Below, piece after piece: positions 19,252 through 27,353 of a DNA stretch of 64,000 bases (position 1 is the stretch's first letter; each line of letters starts with the position of its first letter). Source of the DNA: Hyphomonas polymorpha PS728 (lineage in GTDB: Bacteria > Pseudomonadota > Alphaproteobacteria > Caulobacterales > Hyphomonadaceae); assembly GCF_000685315.1 (NCBI RefSeq), contig NZ_ARYM01000002.1, forward strand, positions 211,241 through 275,240, read 5' to 3'. The position numbers and the translations under genes are program-made. The notes beneath the pieces are model-generated. The model worked only from the letters and a program-made list of their open reading frames with translations. It ran no database searches and was not told where the DNA came from.

Positions 19252-19281
19252 AAAAAGGGCGGCCCCACGGCCGCCCTTTTT
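19252..19281 (+). terminator. rpoD intrinsic terminator
   Basis: AAAAAGGGCGGCC - CCAC - GGCCGCCCTTTTT: a 13-bp perfect stem with T-run, 8 bases after the rpoD stop. Confidence 0.93.
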
Positions 19282-19305
19282 GATTCCCGCCCTCTATCTT
19301 GTTTT

Positions 19306-19320
19306 TGGCAAAGTTTGCCA
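19306..19320. promoter_or_regulatory. Candidate ParD operator palindrome
   Basis: TGGCAAA-G-TTTGCCA, a perfect 15-base palindrome 33 bases before the parD start, where antitoxin-mediated autoregulation would be expected. Confidence 0.5.
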
Positions 19321-19353
19321 TTAACTTAGCTGCACGCCAAGAGGAGCCCCGCC

Positions 19354-19593
19354 ATGGCCACGATGAACATTTCTCTGCCTGATCAGATGAAAGCCTGGGT
19401 CGAGGCGCAATCTGCCGATGGCAAATACGCCAATTCCTCCGACTTGATCCGCGACCTCATCCGCCGCGAGCAGATCAAGCAGGAGAAGATCGCGGCGCTG
19501 AACGAGAGGATTGAGGAGGCGTATGCGAGCGGCTTCTCAGGCAAGTCCATTGACCAAGTGATGCAGGATGCCTGGAAAGCCGCCCAGTCTTGA
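19354..19593 (+). CDS. parD: ParD-family antitoxin (type II toxin-antitoxin)
   Basis: A 79-residue protein with the ribbon-helix-helix N-terminus of ParD/CopG antitoxins (ATMNISLPDQMKAWVE, then YANSSDLIRDLIRRE) and a flexible C-terminal tail that would wrap the toxin. AGAGGAG lies about 10 bases upstream. Its stop overlaps the TTG start of the parE gene by 4 bases. RHH antitoxins bind a palindrome in their own promoter, and one is present at 19306. Confidence 0.9.
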   Translation: MATMNISLPDQMKAWVEAQSADGKYANSSDLIRDLIRREQIKQEKIAALNERIEEAYASGFSGKSIDQVMQDAWKAAQS

Positions 19594-19874
19594 ACATCGA
19601 TTTCTCCCGGGAGGCGGAGGCTGATATCGCGGCCATAAACCGTAATGGCATCCGTCTGTTTGGTGTGCAACAAGCTCAGAAGTATGCCACAGAAATGGCG
19701 GAAGCATTCCGTTTTATTGCCGAATATCCGCTCGCCAGCCCTGTCAGAAATGAGCTTGATCGTCCGGTCCGCGTTCGGCTATTTGGATCACATGTGATCC
19801 TTTATGAGATCAGGGAAGAAGTGGCGTTGATCCTGCGCATCCGCCATGGTCACGAAGATTGGTCTGCGGACTAG
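19590..19874 (+). CDS. parE: ParE/RelE-family toxin
   Basis: A 94-residue toxin beginning at a TTG that overlaps the antitoxin stop (TTGA), which ensures antitoxin is made first. Features of the ParE fold are present: an N-terminal strand and helix (IDFSREAEADIAAINRNG), a helical hairpin (AEAFRFIAEYPLASP) and a C-terminal sheet with ILRIRHGHEDW, the segment usually needed for activity. ParE toxins poison DNA gyrase, RelE cleaves ribosome-bound mRNA; sequence and the ParD partner favour ParE. It appears intact. Confidence 0.9.
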   Translation: MNIDFSREAEADIAAINRNGIRLFGVQQAQKYATEMAEAFRFIAEYPLASPVRNELDRPVRVRLFGSHVILYEIREEVALILRIRHGHEDWSAD

Positions 19875-19894
19875 TAGGATAGCAGGAGAGCTCC

Positions 19895-20644
19895 ATGCCC
19901 CATCCCATTCGTGCCGGTATTGGCGGGTGGAATTATGAGCCCTGGCGGGAGACATTCTATCCGCCGGAGGTGAAGAAGGCGGGAGAGCTCGCCTATGCGA
20001 GCAGGCAGGTAACGGCCATTGAGATCAATTCGACCTTTTATCGCGGCCAGAGCGAGGCGACATTTGCAAAGTGGGCGGAAGAAGTGCCCGAAGATTTCCG
20101 CTTCACCGTGAAGGCGCACCGGGCGACCACGATCCGCAAGACTGTGGAGGACATGCGCAGCTCGGTCGGCATGTTCATTGAGGGCGGTGTGACGGCGATG
20201 GGCGAGAAGCTCGGCGCGATCAACTGGCAGTTTCCCGAAACGCGCAAGTTTGACGACGACTATTTCGGGGCTTTCTGTTCCTGCCTGCCGCCTGAGCATA
20301 AAGGCGTGCGCCTGCGCCATGCCATCGAGGTGCGCAATGACACCTTCCGGAATGAGGCGTTTACGGATCTTATGCGCCAGCATGGCTGCGCCGTGGTATT
20401 CGCCGATGATCCGGACTGGCCGATGCCGGACATCGAAACGGCAGACTTCGCCTATGCCCGCCTGCAGCAGACGCGCAGCGAGCTTGAGACCGGCTACCCG
20501 CCTGCCGAACTGGACGCCTGGGCGAAGACACTCAAGGGCTGGGCGAAGAAGCGCGAGGTATTCGCTTTCTTCATTGCCGGAGCCAAGGAGCGCAACCCGG
20601 CAGCGGCCAAGGCACTGATCGAGCGGGTGGGGCGGCCCGGATAG
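19895..20644 (+). CDS. DUF72 (YecE-like) domain protein
   Basis: A 249-residue TIM-barrel-like protein of the DUF72 family, recognised from the opening IRAGIGGWNYEPWRETFYP, EINSTFYRGQSEATFAKWAEEVP and FRFTVKAHRATTI. Family members have unknown biochemical function. The stop codon lies inside a strong hairpin. Unrelated in role to the toxin-antitoxin pair 20 bases upstream, though co-transcription is possible. Confidence 0.9.
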   Translation: MPHPIRAGIGGWNYEPWRETFYPPEVKKAGELAYASRQVTAIEINSTFYRGQSEATFAKWAEEVPEDFRFTVKAHRATTIRKTVEDMRSSVGMFIEGGVTAMGEKLGAINWQFPETRKFDDDYFGAFCSCLPPEHKGVRLRHAIEVRNDTFRNEAFTDLMRQHGCAVVFADDPDWPMPDIETADFAYARLQQTRSELETGYPPAELDAWAKTLKGWAKKREVFAFFIAGAKERNPAAAKALIERVGRPG

Positions 20645-20652
20645 GGCCGCCC
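20630..20652. repeat. Hairpin spanning the DUF72 stop codon
   Basis: GGGCGGCCC (20630-20638) and GGGCCGCCC (20644-20652) form a perfect 9-bp stem with a 5-base loop; the TAG at 20642-20644 is in the loop/stem boundary. It sits between convergent genes; no T-run on either strand. Confidence 0.7.
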
Positions 20653-20667
20653 TCCGCAAGAAGAAGC

Positions 20668-21957
20668 TCAGCCCGCTGCGTTCAGGGCTTGGTCAAGGTC
20701 TGCGATCAGGTCTTCGGTGCCTTCGATGCCGATGGATAGGCGAACCACATCCGGGGCGGCGCCGGCGGCGACCTTCTGTTCGTCTGTCAGCTGACGATGC
20801 GTGGTAGAGGCCGAGTGGATGACGAGGCTGCGCGCGTCGCCAAGGTTTGCCACATGGCTGAAGAGTTTCAGCGCCGCGACAAACTTCGTGCAGGCTTCGT
20901 AGCCGCCTTTCAGCTGAACCGTGAAGAGGGCGCCGGGGCCTTTGGGGGTGATGCGTTTGGCGCGCTCGCGATAAGGCGAGGAGGCAAGGCCCGGATAGGT
21001 GACGCTGGCAACGGCGGGGTGCTTTTCCAGCCATTCGGCGACCTTCTGGGCATTGGCGATATGCTTTTCCATCCGCAGCGAGAGGGTTTCGATGCCCATC
21101 AGAGTATAGTGGGCGCCCTGCGGGTTCATGGTCATGCCAAGATCGCGCAGGCCGATGGCGATGCCATGGAAGGTGAAGGCGGCCGGGCCAAAGGTCTCGT
21201 GGAATTTCAGGCCGTGATAGGCCGGCTCAGGCGACGAGAGGGAGGGGAATTTATCCGAGGCTGACCAGTTGAACTTGCCCGAGTCGATGATCGCCCCGCC
21301 GGTGACCGTGCCATTGCCGGTCATGTATTTCGTCAGCGAGTGAACGACGAGCGTGGCGCCGTGTTCGATGGGGCGGCAGAGGTAGGGTGTGGCGGTTGTG
21401 TTGTCGACGATCAGCGGAATGCCGGCGTCGTCTGCGATTTTCGCCAGCGCGTCGAGGTCGCTGATATAGCCGCCGGGATTGGCGATGGTTTCGCAGAAGA
21501 TGGCGCGGGTGTTTTCGTCAATCGCGCCTTTGACGGCATCGAGATTTTCCGTGTCGATGAGTTTGGCTGACCAGCCGAAGCGTTTGAAGGTCTGGGTGAA
21601 CTGGGTGATCGTGCCGCCATAGAGGCGGGAGGAGGCGACGATATTCTTGCCCGGCCCCATCAGCGGAAATAGAGCCATGATCTGGGCGGCATGGCCTGAC
21701 GAGCAGCAGACCGCGCCCGCGCCGCCTTCCAGCGCGGCAAGCCGGCTCTGCAGCGCGCCGATGGTGGGGTTGGTGAGGCGGGAATAGATGTAGCCGACTT
21801 CCTGCAGGCCGAAGAGGGCAGCGGCATGATCTGCGTCGCGGAAGACATAGGCAGTGGTCTGATAGATCGGTACCTGACGCGCGCCGGTGGCGGGGTCTGG
21901 CGCTGTGCCGGCATGGATCTGGGCGGTGGCAAAATCTTTATAGGTGCCGTCAGTCAT
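20668..21957 (-). CDS. metY: O-acetylhomoserine sulfhydrylase (PLP-dependent)
   Basis: A 429-residue Cys/Met metabolism PLP enzyme. It condenses O-acetylhomoserine with sulfide (or methanethiol) to homocysteine (or methionine). Family signatures are the start FATAQIHAG, the substrate-loop region YSRLTNPT, the cofactor-ring segment CCSSGHAAQ and the Schiff-base Lys in VVHSLTKYMTGNGT. The 429-residue length is typical of MetY rather than of shorter (about 390) cystathionine enzymes. Likely a single-gene unit, with the YpfJ peptidase gene 50 bases upstream. Confidence 0.93.
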   Translation of the reverse strand: MTDGTYKDFATAQIHAGTAPDPATGARQVPIYQTTAYVFRDADHAAALFGLQEVGYIYSRLTNPTIGALQSRLAALEGGAGAVCCSSGHAAQIMALFPLMGPGKNIVASSRLYGGTITQFTQTFKRFGWSAKLIDTENLDAVKGAIDENTRAIFCETIANPGGYISDLDALAKIADDAGIPLIVDNTTATPYLCRPIEHGATLVVHSLTKYMTGNGTVTGGAIIDSGKFNWSASDKFPSLSSPEPAYHGLKFHETFGPAAFTFHGIAIGLRDLGMTMNPQGAHYTLMGIETLSLRMEKHIANAQKVAEWLEKHPAVASVTYPGLASSPYRERAKRITPKGPGALFTVQLKGGYEACTKFVAALKLFSHVANLGDARSLVIHSASTTHRQLTDEQKVAAGAAPDVVRLSIGIEGTEDLIADLDQALNAAG

Positions 21958-22007
21958 CGACGTACTCCCTTGATGGTTTCTCGTGGTTTAGTCTGATCCG
22001 TGGGGGA

Positions 22008-22853
22008 TCAGTTGAATGTGTTGCAGGTGTTCGGATCGCCGCTGTCATAGCCCCGGCGCAGCCAGGTCATGCGTTGTTCGGCGGTGCCATGGGTGAAGTT
22101 TTCCGGCGTGACGCGGCCCTGCATGCGTTTCTGGATCATGTCGTCGCCGATGGCGTTGGCGGTTTTGAGGCCTTCTTCCAGGTCGCCGGGTTCGAGCGCG
22201 ACGGCGCCGCCGGAGGCGCGGGCGGCATTGGCGGCCCAGAAGCCGGCATAGCAATCGGCCTGAAGTTCCAGGGCGATGGAATACTGGTTGGCCTCTTCCT
22301 GGCTGCGCGCCTGCTGCTGGGCCTGGCGCACCTGTTGGGAGGCGCCGGTCAGCGTCTGAACATGGTGGCCGAATTCATGCGCGATGACATAGGCGCGGGC
22401 AAACTCTGCGCCGGACGCGCCGAGCTGGGTTTCCATGTCCTGCCAGAAGGAGAGGTCGAGATAGACCGTCTGATCGGCGGGGCAGTAGAAAGGCCCCATG
22501 GCGGACTGGCCGAAGCCGCAGCCGGTACCCGTGCCCTGCTCATAGAGGACGACGCGGGGCGGGGTGTAGCCTTGCAGCGAGCCCTGCCACACATCGTTGA
22601 TATTGGCGCCGATGACATCGACGAACTGGCCGGCTTCATCGGCGGGCGTGCCTTCGACGCCGGCCTGCTGCGTGGCGGTGCCCTGCTGCGAGCTGGCCAT
22701 TTCGGCGATCTGCTGGGGCTCCATCCCGAAGACGAAATAGCCGATCAGCGCGAGGATGATGATGCCGATGCCACCGCCGCCAACGGCTGCGCCGGGGCTC
22801 ATGCCGCGCCGGTCTTCAATATTGCCGCCCCTGCGTCCGCCTTGCCATTTCAT
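22008..22853 (-). CDS. ypfJ: YpfJ-family putative neutral zinc metallopeptidase
   Basis: A 281-residue membrane-anchored protein: a Gly/Arg-rich N-terminus (KWQGGRRGGNIEDRRG), one transmembrane segment (about 27-44) and an outside catalytic domain with the HEFGH zinc motif (His159, Glu160, His163) and a likely third ligand in the QADCYAGFWA segment. This arrangement is characteristic of the YpfJ/DUF2342-like neutral zinc peptidase family. Substrate unknown. Upstream 22854-23076 holds no recognisable gene. Confidence 0.9.
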   Translation of the reverse strand: MKWQGGRRGGNIEDRRGMSPGAAVGGGGIGIIILALIGYFVFGMEPQQIAEMASSQQGTATQQAGVEGTPADEAGQFVDVIGANINDVWQGSLQGYTPPRVVLYEQGTGTGCGFGQSAMGPFYCPADQTVYLDLSFWQDMETQLGASGAEFARAYVIAHEFGHHVQTLTGASQQVRQAQQQARSQEEANQYSIALELQADCYAGFWAANAARASGGAVALEPGDLEEGLKTANAIGDDMIQKRMQGRVTPENFTHGTAEQRMTWLRRGYDSGDPNTCNTFN

Positions 22854-23076
22854 CGTTGATGTCTCCTCGCGGGACTAGCCCCCGGCCTGTTGCCGCATAC
22901 CCTATAGCCAGGGGGGGCTTCACGCCAGCGCCGGTGCAGCGGCCAGGCTTCAGCGCGGCGTATTTCTTTCCGCTCTGGTTCAGCCCGTTGCAACGAAATC
23001 GAGGGTTGCGCGCTTGATGAACTGAGCGCTGCCGGATCGGCGCTCATCCCGTTTCAGCATTTCAGGACGCTTTTCC

Positions 23077-23865
23077 ATGCGCGTGAAGATAGACGCTTCG
23101 CTTGCCTATCACTTTGCCCAGCCTGCCGATGTGCTGCTCTCGCTCGAGGCCATCCGGGCCGGGGATCAGCAGATTGTATCTGACCGGTTGATCGTCACGC
23201 CGCCGTTCGCGCTGACGCGGGCGGAGGGACCGGAGGACCTTGGCCGCCGGCAATGGATGGCCGCGTCGGGGGATGTGACCATTGCCTATGAAGGGCTGGT
23301 GGAGGTGTCGCGCGGGCCGGTCAATCTCGCCGGGCTGCTGGTGCCACCCCGGCCGGAGTTGCCCTATGATGTGATCAGCTACCTGCTGCCGAGCCGGTAT
23401 TGCGAATCCGACAAGCTGGCCCCGTTTGCCGAGACGACTTTCAGCGGCCTGGAGGGGGGTGACCTTGTGCTGGGCATGGCGGCCTGGATTTATGACAATT
23501 TCGAATATGCCCCCGGCGCCAGTAATGCGGCGACAACGGCGACTGATAGCTTTCTGATGCGGCGTGGGGTTTGCCGGGATTTTGCGCATACTCTCATCAG
23601 CCTTTGCAGGGCGATGGGCGTGCCCGCGCGGATGGTGTCGGCCTACGCGCCCGCAATCAAGCCGCCTGATTTTCATGCGGTGGTGGAGGTGTGGCTAGGT
23701 CATGGCTGGCACCTGATCGACCCGACGCGGCTCTCACGCGAGGAGGTACTGGTGCGCATTGCCATCGGCCGGGACGCGACCGATATCAGCTTCATGACAA
23801 TCTTTGGCGCAGCTGAGCTGCGCGACCAGCGGGTGGCCGTCGAGCTAGTACCAGGCGAGGGCTGA
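23077..23865 (+). CDS. Transglutaminase-like family protein
   Basis: A 262-residue cytoplasmic protein. The N-terminal beta-sandwich part (about 1-120) precedes a transglutaminase-like core with Cys in RRGVCRDFAHT (near 168), His in DFHAVVEVWL (near 194) and Asp in LIDPTRLS (near 209), a complete papain-like triad. Such bacterial proteins act as proteases or amidases more often than as cross-linkers. No operon partner in the same direction. Confidence 0.88.
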   Translation: MRVKIDASLAYHFAQPADVLLSLEAIRAGDQQIVSDRLIVTPPFALTRAEGPEDLGRRQWMAASGDVTIAYEGLVEVSRGPVNLAGLLVPPRPELPYDVISYLLPSRYCESDKLAPFAETTFSGLEGGDLVLGMAAWIYDNFEYAPGASNAATTATDSFLMRRGVCRDFAHTLISLCRAMGVPARMVSAYAPAIKPPDFHAVVEVWLGHGWHLIDPTRLSREEVLVRIAIGRDATDISFMTIFGAAELRDQRVAVELVPGEG

Positions 23866-23947
23866 TGCGCCTTTGGCCGGACTGGCGGGTCCATCCGGGC
23901 TCGGAGCAGTTCTTGTGGCTCACGAATGGGCGTGGGAGGTGAGGGAC

Positions 23948-24811
23948 TCAGCGCCCGGCGTTCAGGAAAGCGATGATTGCTTCGGAGAAAGCGGGGTCGG
24001 CGACGGCGGAGAGGTGAGTGCCGCTGAGTTGCACATAGTCTGCTCCCGGAATGATCTCTGCGAGCTTCGGGCCGGAGCCGTTGTCGAGGTCCTGGTCGCC
24101 GGTGAGGACGAGGGTGGGGAGGGCGAAGGTTTCGAGCAGGTCGCGGCCGGTATAGAGGCGGGCGGCAAGGGCGGCGCGGAAGCCTTCGAGGGTACCGCCG
24201 GTGGCCTTGGCGCGGGCCTTCATCGCTTTGGCGGCGGGCGTGTCCTCGCCGGCGATGGCCGCATCGAGCGCGGCGCGGAAGGCGGTGTTGCGATCGGTGT
24301 TGGCCTCATCGGCCGCCGCGTCTCCGATGCCGCCGAGGATGAGGCGTTCCCCATCACGCGAGAGGAGATGATAGCGCAGGGCGCTGAGCGCGCCCATCGA
24401 ATAGCCCACCACGCCATAGGGCTTTTGCCCCAGGTGTTTCGCCAGTGCGATCTGGTCGCGGGCGATGGCATCGCGCGGCCAGGGGGCGTCTGGATCTGCC
24501 ACCGGCGAGGCGCCATGGCCGCGCAGGTCCGGCGCAATCACCATGTATCCGGCGGCGGTGATCTTCTGGGCGATGCCGGGGCCGAACCAGTTCACCTCGG
24601 CATTGCCGCTGAAGCCGTGGAGGAGGAGAACGGGCGGGCCTTCGCCGAGCGTCTGGTAGCTGATGACCGTGCCGTCGAACGAGGTGAAAGTGTGGACGGC
24701 GGGTTGGGGCATGGACATTTCGGCCTCTGTTTGTGGCGACGCATAGGCTGGTGCAATCAGCGTGGCCGTCAATGCCAGGCTGAGCGCTGCGGCCTTGAGC
24801 ATGCCGGGCAT
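23948..24811 (-). CDS. Secreted alpha/beta hydrolase linked to peptide permeases
   Basis: About 287 residues from the ATG at 24811, which directly follows the stop of the permease gene (TGACATG). The start is supported by the resulting signal peptide (LKAAALSLALTATLIAPAYA). The core has the oxyanion HGF (LLLHGFSGNAEVNW), nucleophile GYSMGA, an Asp in TGDQDLDN and a His in LSGTHLS. A periplasmic esterase or peptidase is likely. As last gene of the permease operon it may process an imported or periplasmic compound before or during uptake; this is inference. Confidence 0.85.
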   Translation of the reverse strand: MPGMLKAAALSLALTATLIAPAYASPQTEAEMSMPQPAVHTFTSFDGTVISYQTLGEGPPVLLLHGFSGNAEVNWFGPGIAQKITAAGYMVIAPDLRGHGASPVADPDAPWPRDAIARDQIALAKHLGQKPYGVVGYSMGALSALRYHLLSRDGERLILGGIGDAAADEANTDRNTAFRAALDAAIAGEDTPAAKAMKARAKATGGTLEGFRAALAARLYTGRDLLETFALPTLVLTGDQDLDNGSGPKLAEIIPGADYVQLSGTHLSAVADPAFSEAIIAFLNAGR

Positions 24812-24812
24812 G

Positions 24813-25724
24813 TCAACGCTCTTTCGGGTCGAGCGCGTCGCGCAGGCCGTCGCCGATGAAGTTGAGGCAGAGGAGGGCAACCGACATGACGCCCGCCGGG
24901 ATGAGCAACATCCAGGGCTTGTCTTCCATCATCCGCGCGCCATCGGAAATGAGCACGCCAAGGGAGGTCAGCGGCTCGTTCACGCCGAGGCCGAGGAAGG
25001 AGAGGAAGCTCTCTGCCAGGATGACCACGGGGATGGTGAGCGTGACATAGACAGCCACCGGGCCGATGACGTTGGGCAGGATGTGGCGGAAGATGATGCC
25101 GCGCCGGGAGACGCCGGCGGCGCGGGCGGCCTCGATGAACTCCTTGCCCTTGATGGCGAGCGTCTGCCCCCGGACGATGCGGCTCATCGTCAGCCATTCG
25201 ATGGCGCCGATGGCGGCAAAGATCAGCACGATGTTGCGCTCGAACACGGTGAGCAGGAGGATGACGAAGAAGATGAAGGGCAGGGCGTAGAGCACATCGA
25301 CGAAGCGCATCATCAGATTGTCGATGCGCCCGCCCAGATAGCCTGCCGTGGCGCCCCAGGTGACGCCGATGACGAGGGAGACGGCGGTGGCGACGACACC
25401 GACGAGCAGCGAGATGCGCAGGCCGATCATGGTGCGCGCGAAGAGATCGCGGCCCTGAAGGTCTGTGCCGAAGATGTGCCAGTTCTCGAAGGTGGGGTTG
25501 ATGGTGCGCAGGTCTGAAATCGTGCGGTAGTCATGCACCCAGACCATCGGGCCGAAGATGGCGACGAGGACCAGGAAACCGAGAATCCACATCGAAACAA
25601 CAGCGGCGCGATTGCGCAGGAGGCGGGCGCGGGCGTCATCCCAGAGGGAGCGGCCCCCGGCAATGGCGGTCTTGACGGCCTCGACGCGGCCGGTCGGGTC
25701 AAGGATCGGATCGATATGCGCCAT
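24813..25724 (-). CDS. Oligopeptide/dipeptide ABC transporter permease (DppC/OppC type)
   Basis: A 303-residue inner-membrane permease. An N-terminal OppC-type segment with one transmembrane helix (about 36-58) precedes five helices. The EAA loop contacting the ATPase is visible in FIEAARAAGVSRRGIIFRHILPNV. The start overlaps the upstream permease stop by one base (TGATG). It pairs with the DppB-type subunit to form the channel for peptides. No ATPase (OppD/F) gene is in the window. Confidence 0.92.
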   Translation of the reverse strand: MAHIDPILDPTGRVEAVKTAIAGGRSLWDDARARLLRNRAAVVSMWILGFLVLVAIFGPMVWVHDYRTISDLRTINPTFENWHIFGTDLQGRDLFARTMIGLRISLLVGVVATAVSLVIGVTWGATAGYLGGRIDNLMMRFVDVLYALPFIFFVILLLTVFERNIVLIFAAIGAIEWLTMSRIVRGQTLAIKGKEFIEAARAAGVSRRGIIFRHILPNVIGPVAVYVTLTIPVVILAESFLSFLGLGVNEPLTSLGVLISDGARMMEDKPWMLLIPAGVMSVALLCLNFIGDGLRDALDPKER

Positions 25725-26695
25725 CAGTCGTATTTCACTTTCGGATCGAGCATCGCGTAGAGGATGTCTGCGACGAGGTTGAGTACGATGATCAGGGCGG
25801 CGTAGACGATGATCGCGCCCATCACGAGCGTATAGTCGCGATTGAGGGCGCCATCGACGAAATAGCTGCCGAGGCCGGGCAGGCTGAAGATCTTCTCGAT
25901 CACCACGGAGCCGGTCATGACCCCGGCCATCGCCGGGCCAGCATAGGAGACGAGCGGCAGCAGCGCGGAGGGCAGGGCGTGGCGCACGATTACGTCGCGT
26001 TCGGCGAGGCCCTTGGCGCGCGCGGTGCGGATATGGTTGGCGCGCATCGTCTCGATCATCGAGGCGCGCATCAGGCGCGAGATGATGGCGATCTGGGGGA
26101 GGGCGAGGGTCAGCACCGGCAGGGTCATATTATGCCAGCTCATCCCAATATTTGGCCAGGTGCCGAGACCCCCGACGGCGAAGATGCCCGCGCCGAGGGA
26201 AAGAAGCAGGATCAGGATCGGGCCGGTGACGAAGGTGGGCACCGAGATGCCGAACATGGCAAAGCCCATGACGCCGTAATCGGCCGCCGTGTTCTGCCGG
26301 AGGCCCGCGAAGATGCCCAGCGTGGTGCCAACGATCAGGGCGAAGACCATGGTGAGGGCGCCGATGGTCATCGAGATGGGCAGGCCATCGGAGATGAGAT
26401 CGTTCACGCTCTTGCCGAGGGTTTTGTAAGAGGGGCCGAAATCGCCCTGAAGCACGCCGCCGACATAGCTGAAATATTGCTCGTGAAGCGGCTTATCGAG
26501 GCCGAATTTTGCGGCGATGGCGGCCTCGGTGGCCGGAGGCAGCTTGCGCTCCCCGTCGAAGGGGCCGCCCGGCGCGGCCCGCATCATGAGGAAAGCCACC
26601 GTGATGATCGCAAGCATCGTAGGGATTGCGATCAGCAGGCGCCGGAGCGTATAGCCCCACGGGATACGTCCAAAGGCGCGCTGAAGCATCGTCAC
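25724..26695 (-). CDS. Oligopeptide/dipeptide ABC transporter permease (DppB/OppB type)
   Basis: A 323-residue permease with the DppB-type N-terminus (RRLLIAIPTMLAIITVAFLMMRAAPGG follows family pattern), about six transmembrane helices and the EAA loop at HIRTARAKGLAERDVIVRHALP. First gene of a leftward unit with the DppC-type permease and a secreted hydrolase. A matching binding-protein gene lies on the other strand at 29407, separated by three unrelated genes. Confidence 0.92.
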   Translation of the reverse strand: MTMLQRAFGRIPWGYTLRRLLIAIPTMLAIITVAFLMMRAAPGGPFDGERKLPPATEAAIAAKFGLDKPLHEQYFSYVGGVLQGDFGPSYKTLGKSVNDLISDGLPISMTIGALTMVFALIVGTTLGIFAGLRQNTAADYGVMGFAMFGISVPTFVTGPILILLLSLGAGIFAVGGLGTWPNIGMSWHNMTLPVLTLALPQIAIISRLMRASMIETMRANHIRTARAKGLAERDVIVRHALPSALLPLVSYAGPAMAGVMTGSVVIEKIFSLPGLGSYFVDGALNRDYTLVMGAIIVYAALIIVLNLVADILYAMLDPKVKYD

Positions 26696-26829
26696 AAGTA
26701 AAAAAGCCTCTTGTCACAGTGGGTTGATAAGGCTCAGGCCATCAGCCAGCTTGGCAGGGCCCCCAACACTCCTTAGCTTGTCGGGCAGACCGATCAAGCG
26801 ATGGCTGCAGGAGCAGGAGAATTTAGAGT

Positions 26830-27240
26830 ATGGCTGACATCCGCCGGGTCACTCCCGACTTTGCCGTTGCGCCGCAGATTTCCGAGGCGGACGTGGAAGA
26901 AATTGCCGCTGCCGGCTTCAAGACGATCATCGCCAATCGCCCCGATGGTGAAGGCGGGGTGGACCAGCCGCGCATGGGCCCAATTCGCGTCAAAGCCGAA
27001 TCTCTGGGGCTGACATTCGCCGCCCTGCCGTTTTCCGGTGCGCCGACGCCAGAAATCGTGGAGCGGATGGCGCAGATCCTCAACGAAGCGCCTCAGCCGG
27101 TGCTGGCCTATTGCCGGACGGGCACCCGCTGCGTCACGGCCTGGGCCCTGGTTCATTCCGGGCAGGGCGCGGGGGAGGATATCATTGAGGCCGCCGCCGG
27201 GGCGGGCTATGATCTCTCCAGCCTGCGGGAACTGCTGTAA
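26830..27240 (+). CDS. TIGR01244/DUF442-type phosphatase-like protein
   Basis: A 136-residue protein of the DUF442 family, related to dual-specificity phosphatases and found fused to sulfide-metabolism MBL proteins (Blh/BigR operons). It has the P-loop-like CRTGTRC with the catalytic Cys at about 95 and Arg at 100, and the opening RVTPDFAVAPQIS. Here it stands alone. Substrate unknown; some relatives act in sulfide/persulfide metabolism. Confidence 0.85.
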   Translation: MADIRRVTPDFAVAPQISEADVEEIAAAGFKTIIANRPDGEGGVDQPRMGPIRVKAESLGLTFAALPFSGAPTPEIVERMAQILNEAPQPVLAYCRTGTRCVTAWALVHSGQGAGEDIIEAAAGAGYDLSSLRELL

Positions 27241-27353
27241 TTGCAGGCAGGATCACACTTGTGCCGCAAACCGGGTGTTGATGCCGGGCGTGAGCCGTGC
27301 AAGGGCTCTCACCGTTGAGAATCCGCCTGAGAGGCGTGTCAGGAGTAGAGCGT

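Noticed and set aside
22850..23047. 65-codon reverse frame overlapping the YpfJ start by 4 bases
   Set aside because: The overlap looks like coupling, but the product is a low-complexity Arg/Pro/Ser-rich chain without signal or motif and no ribosome site was seen.
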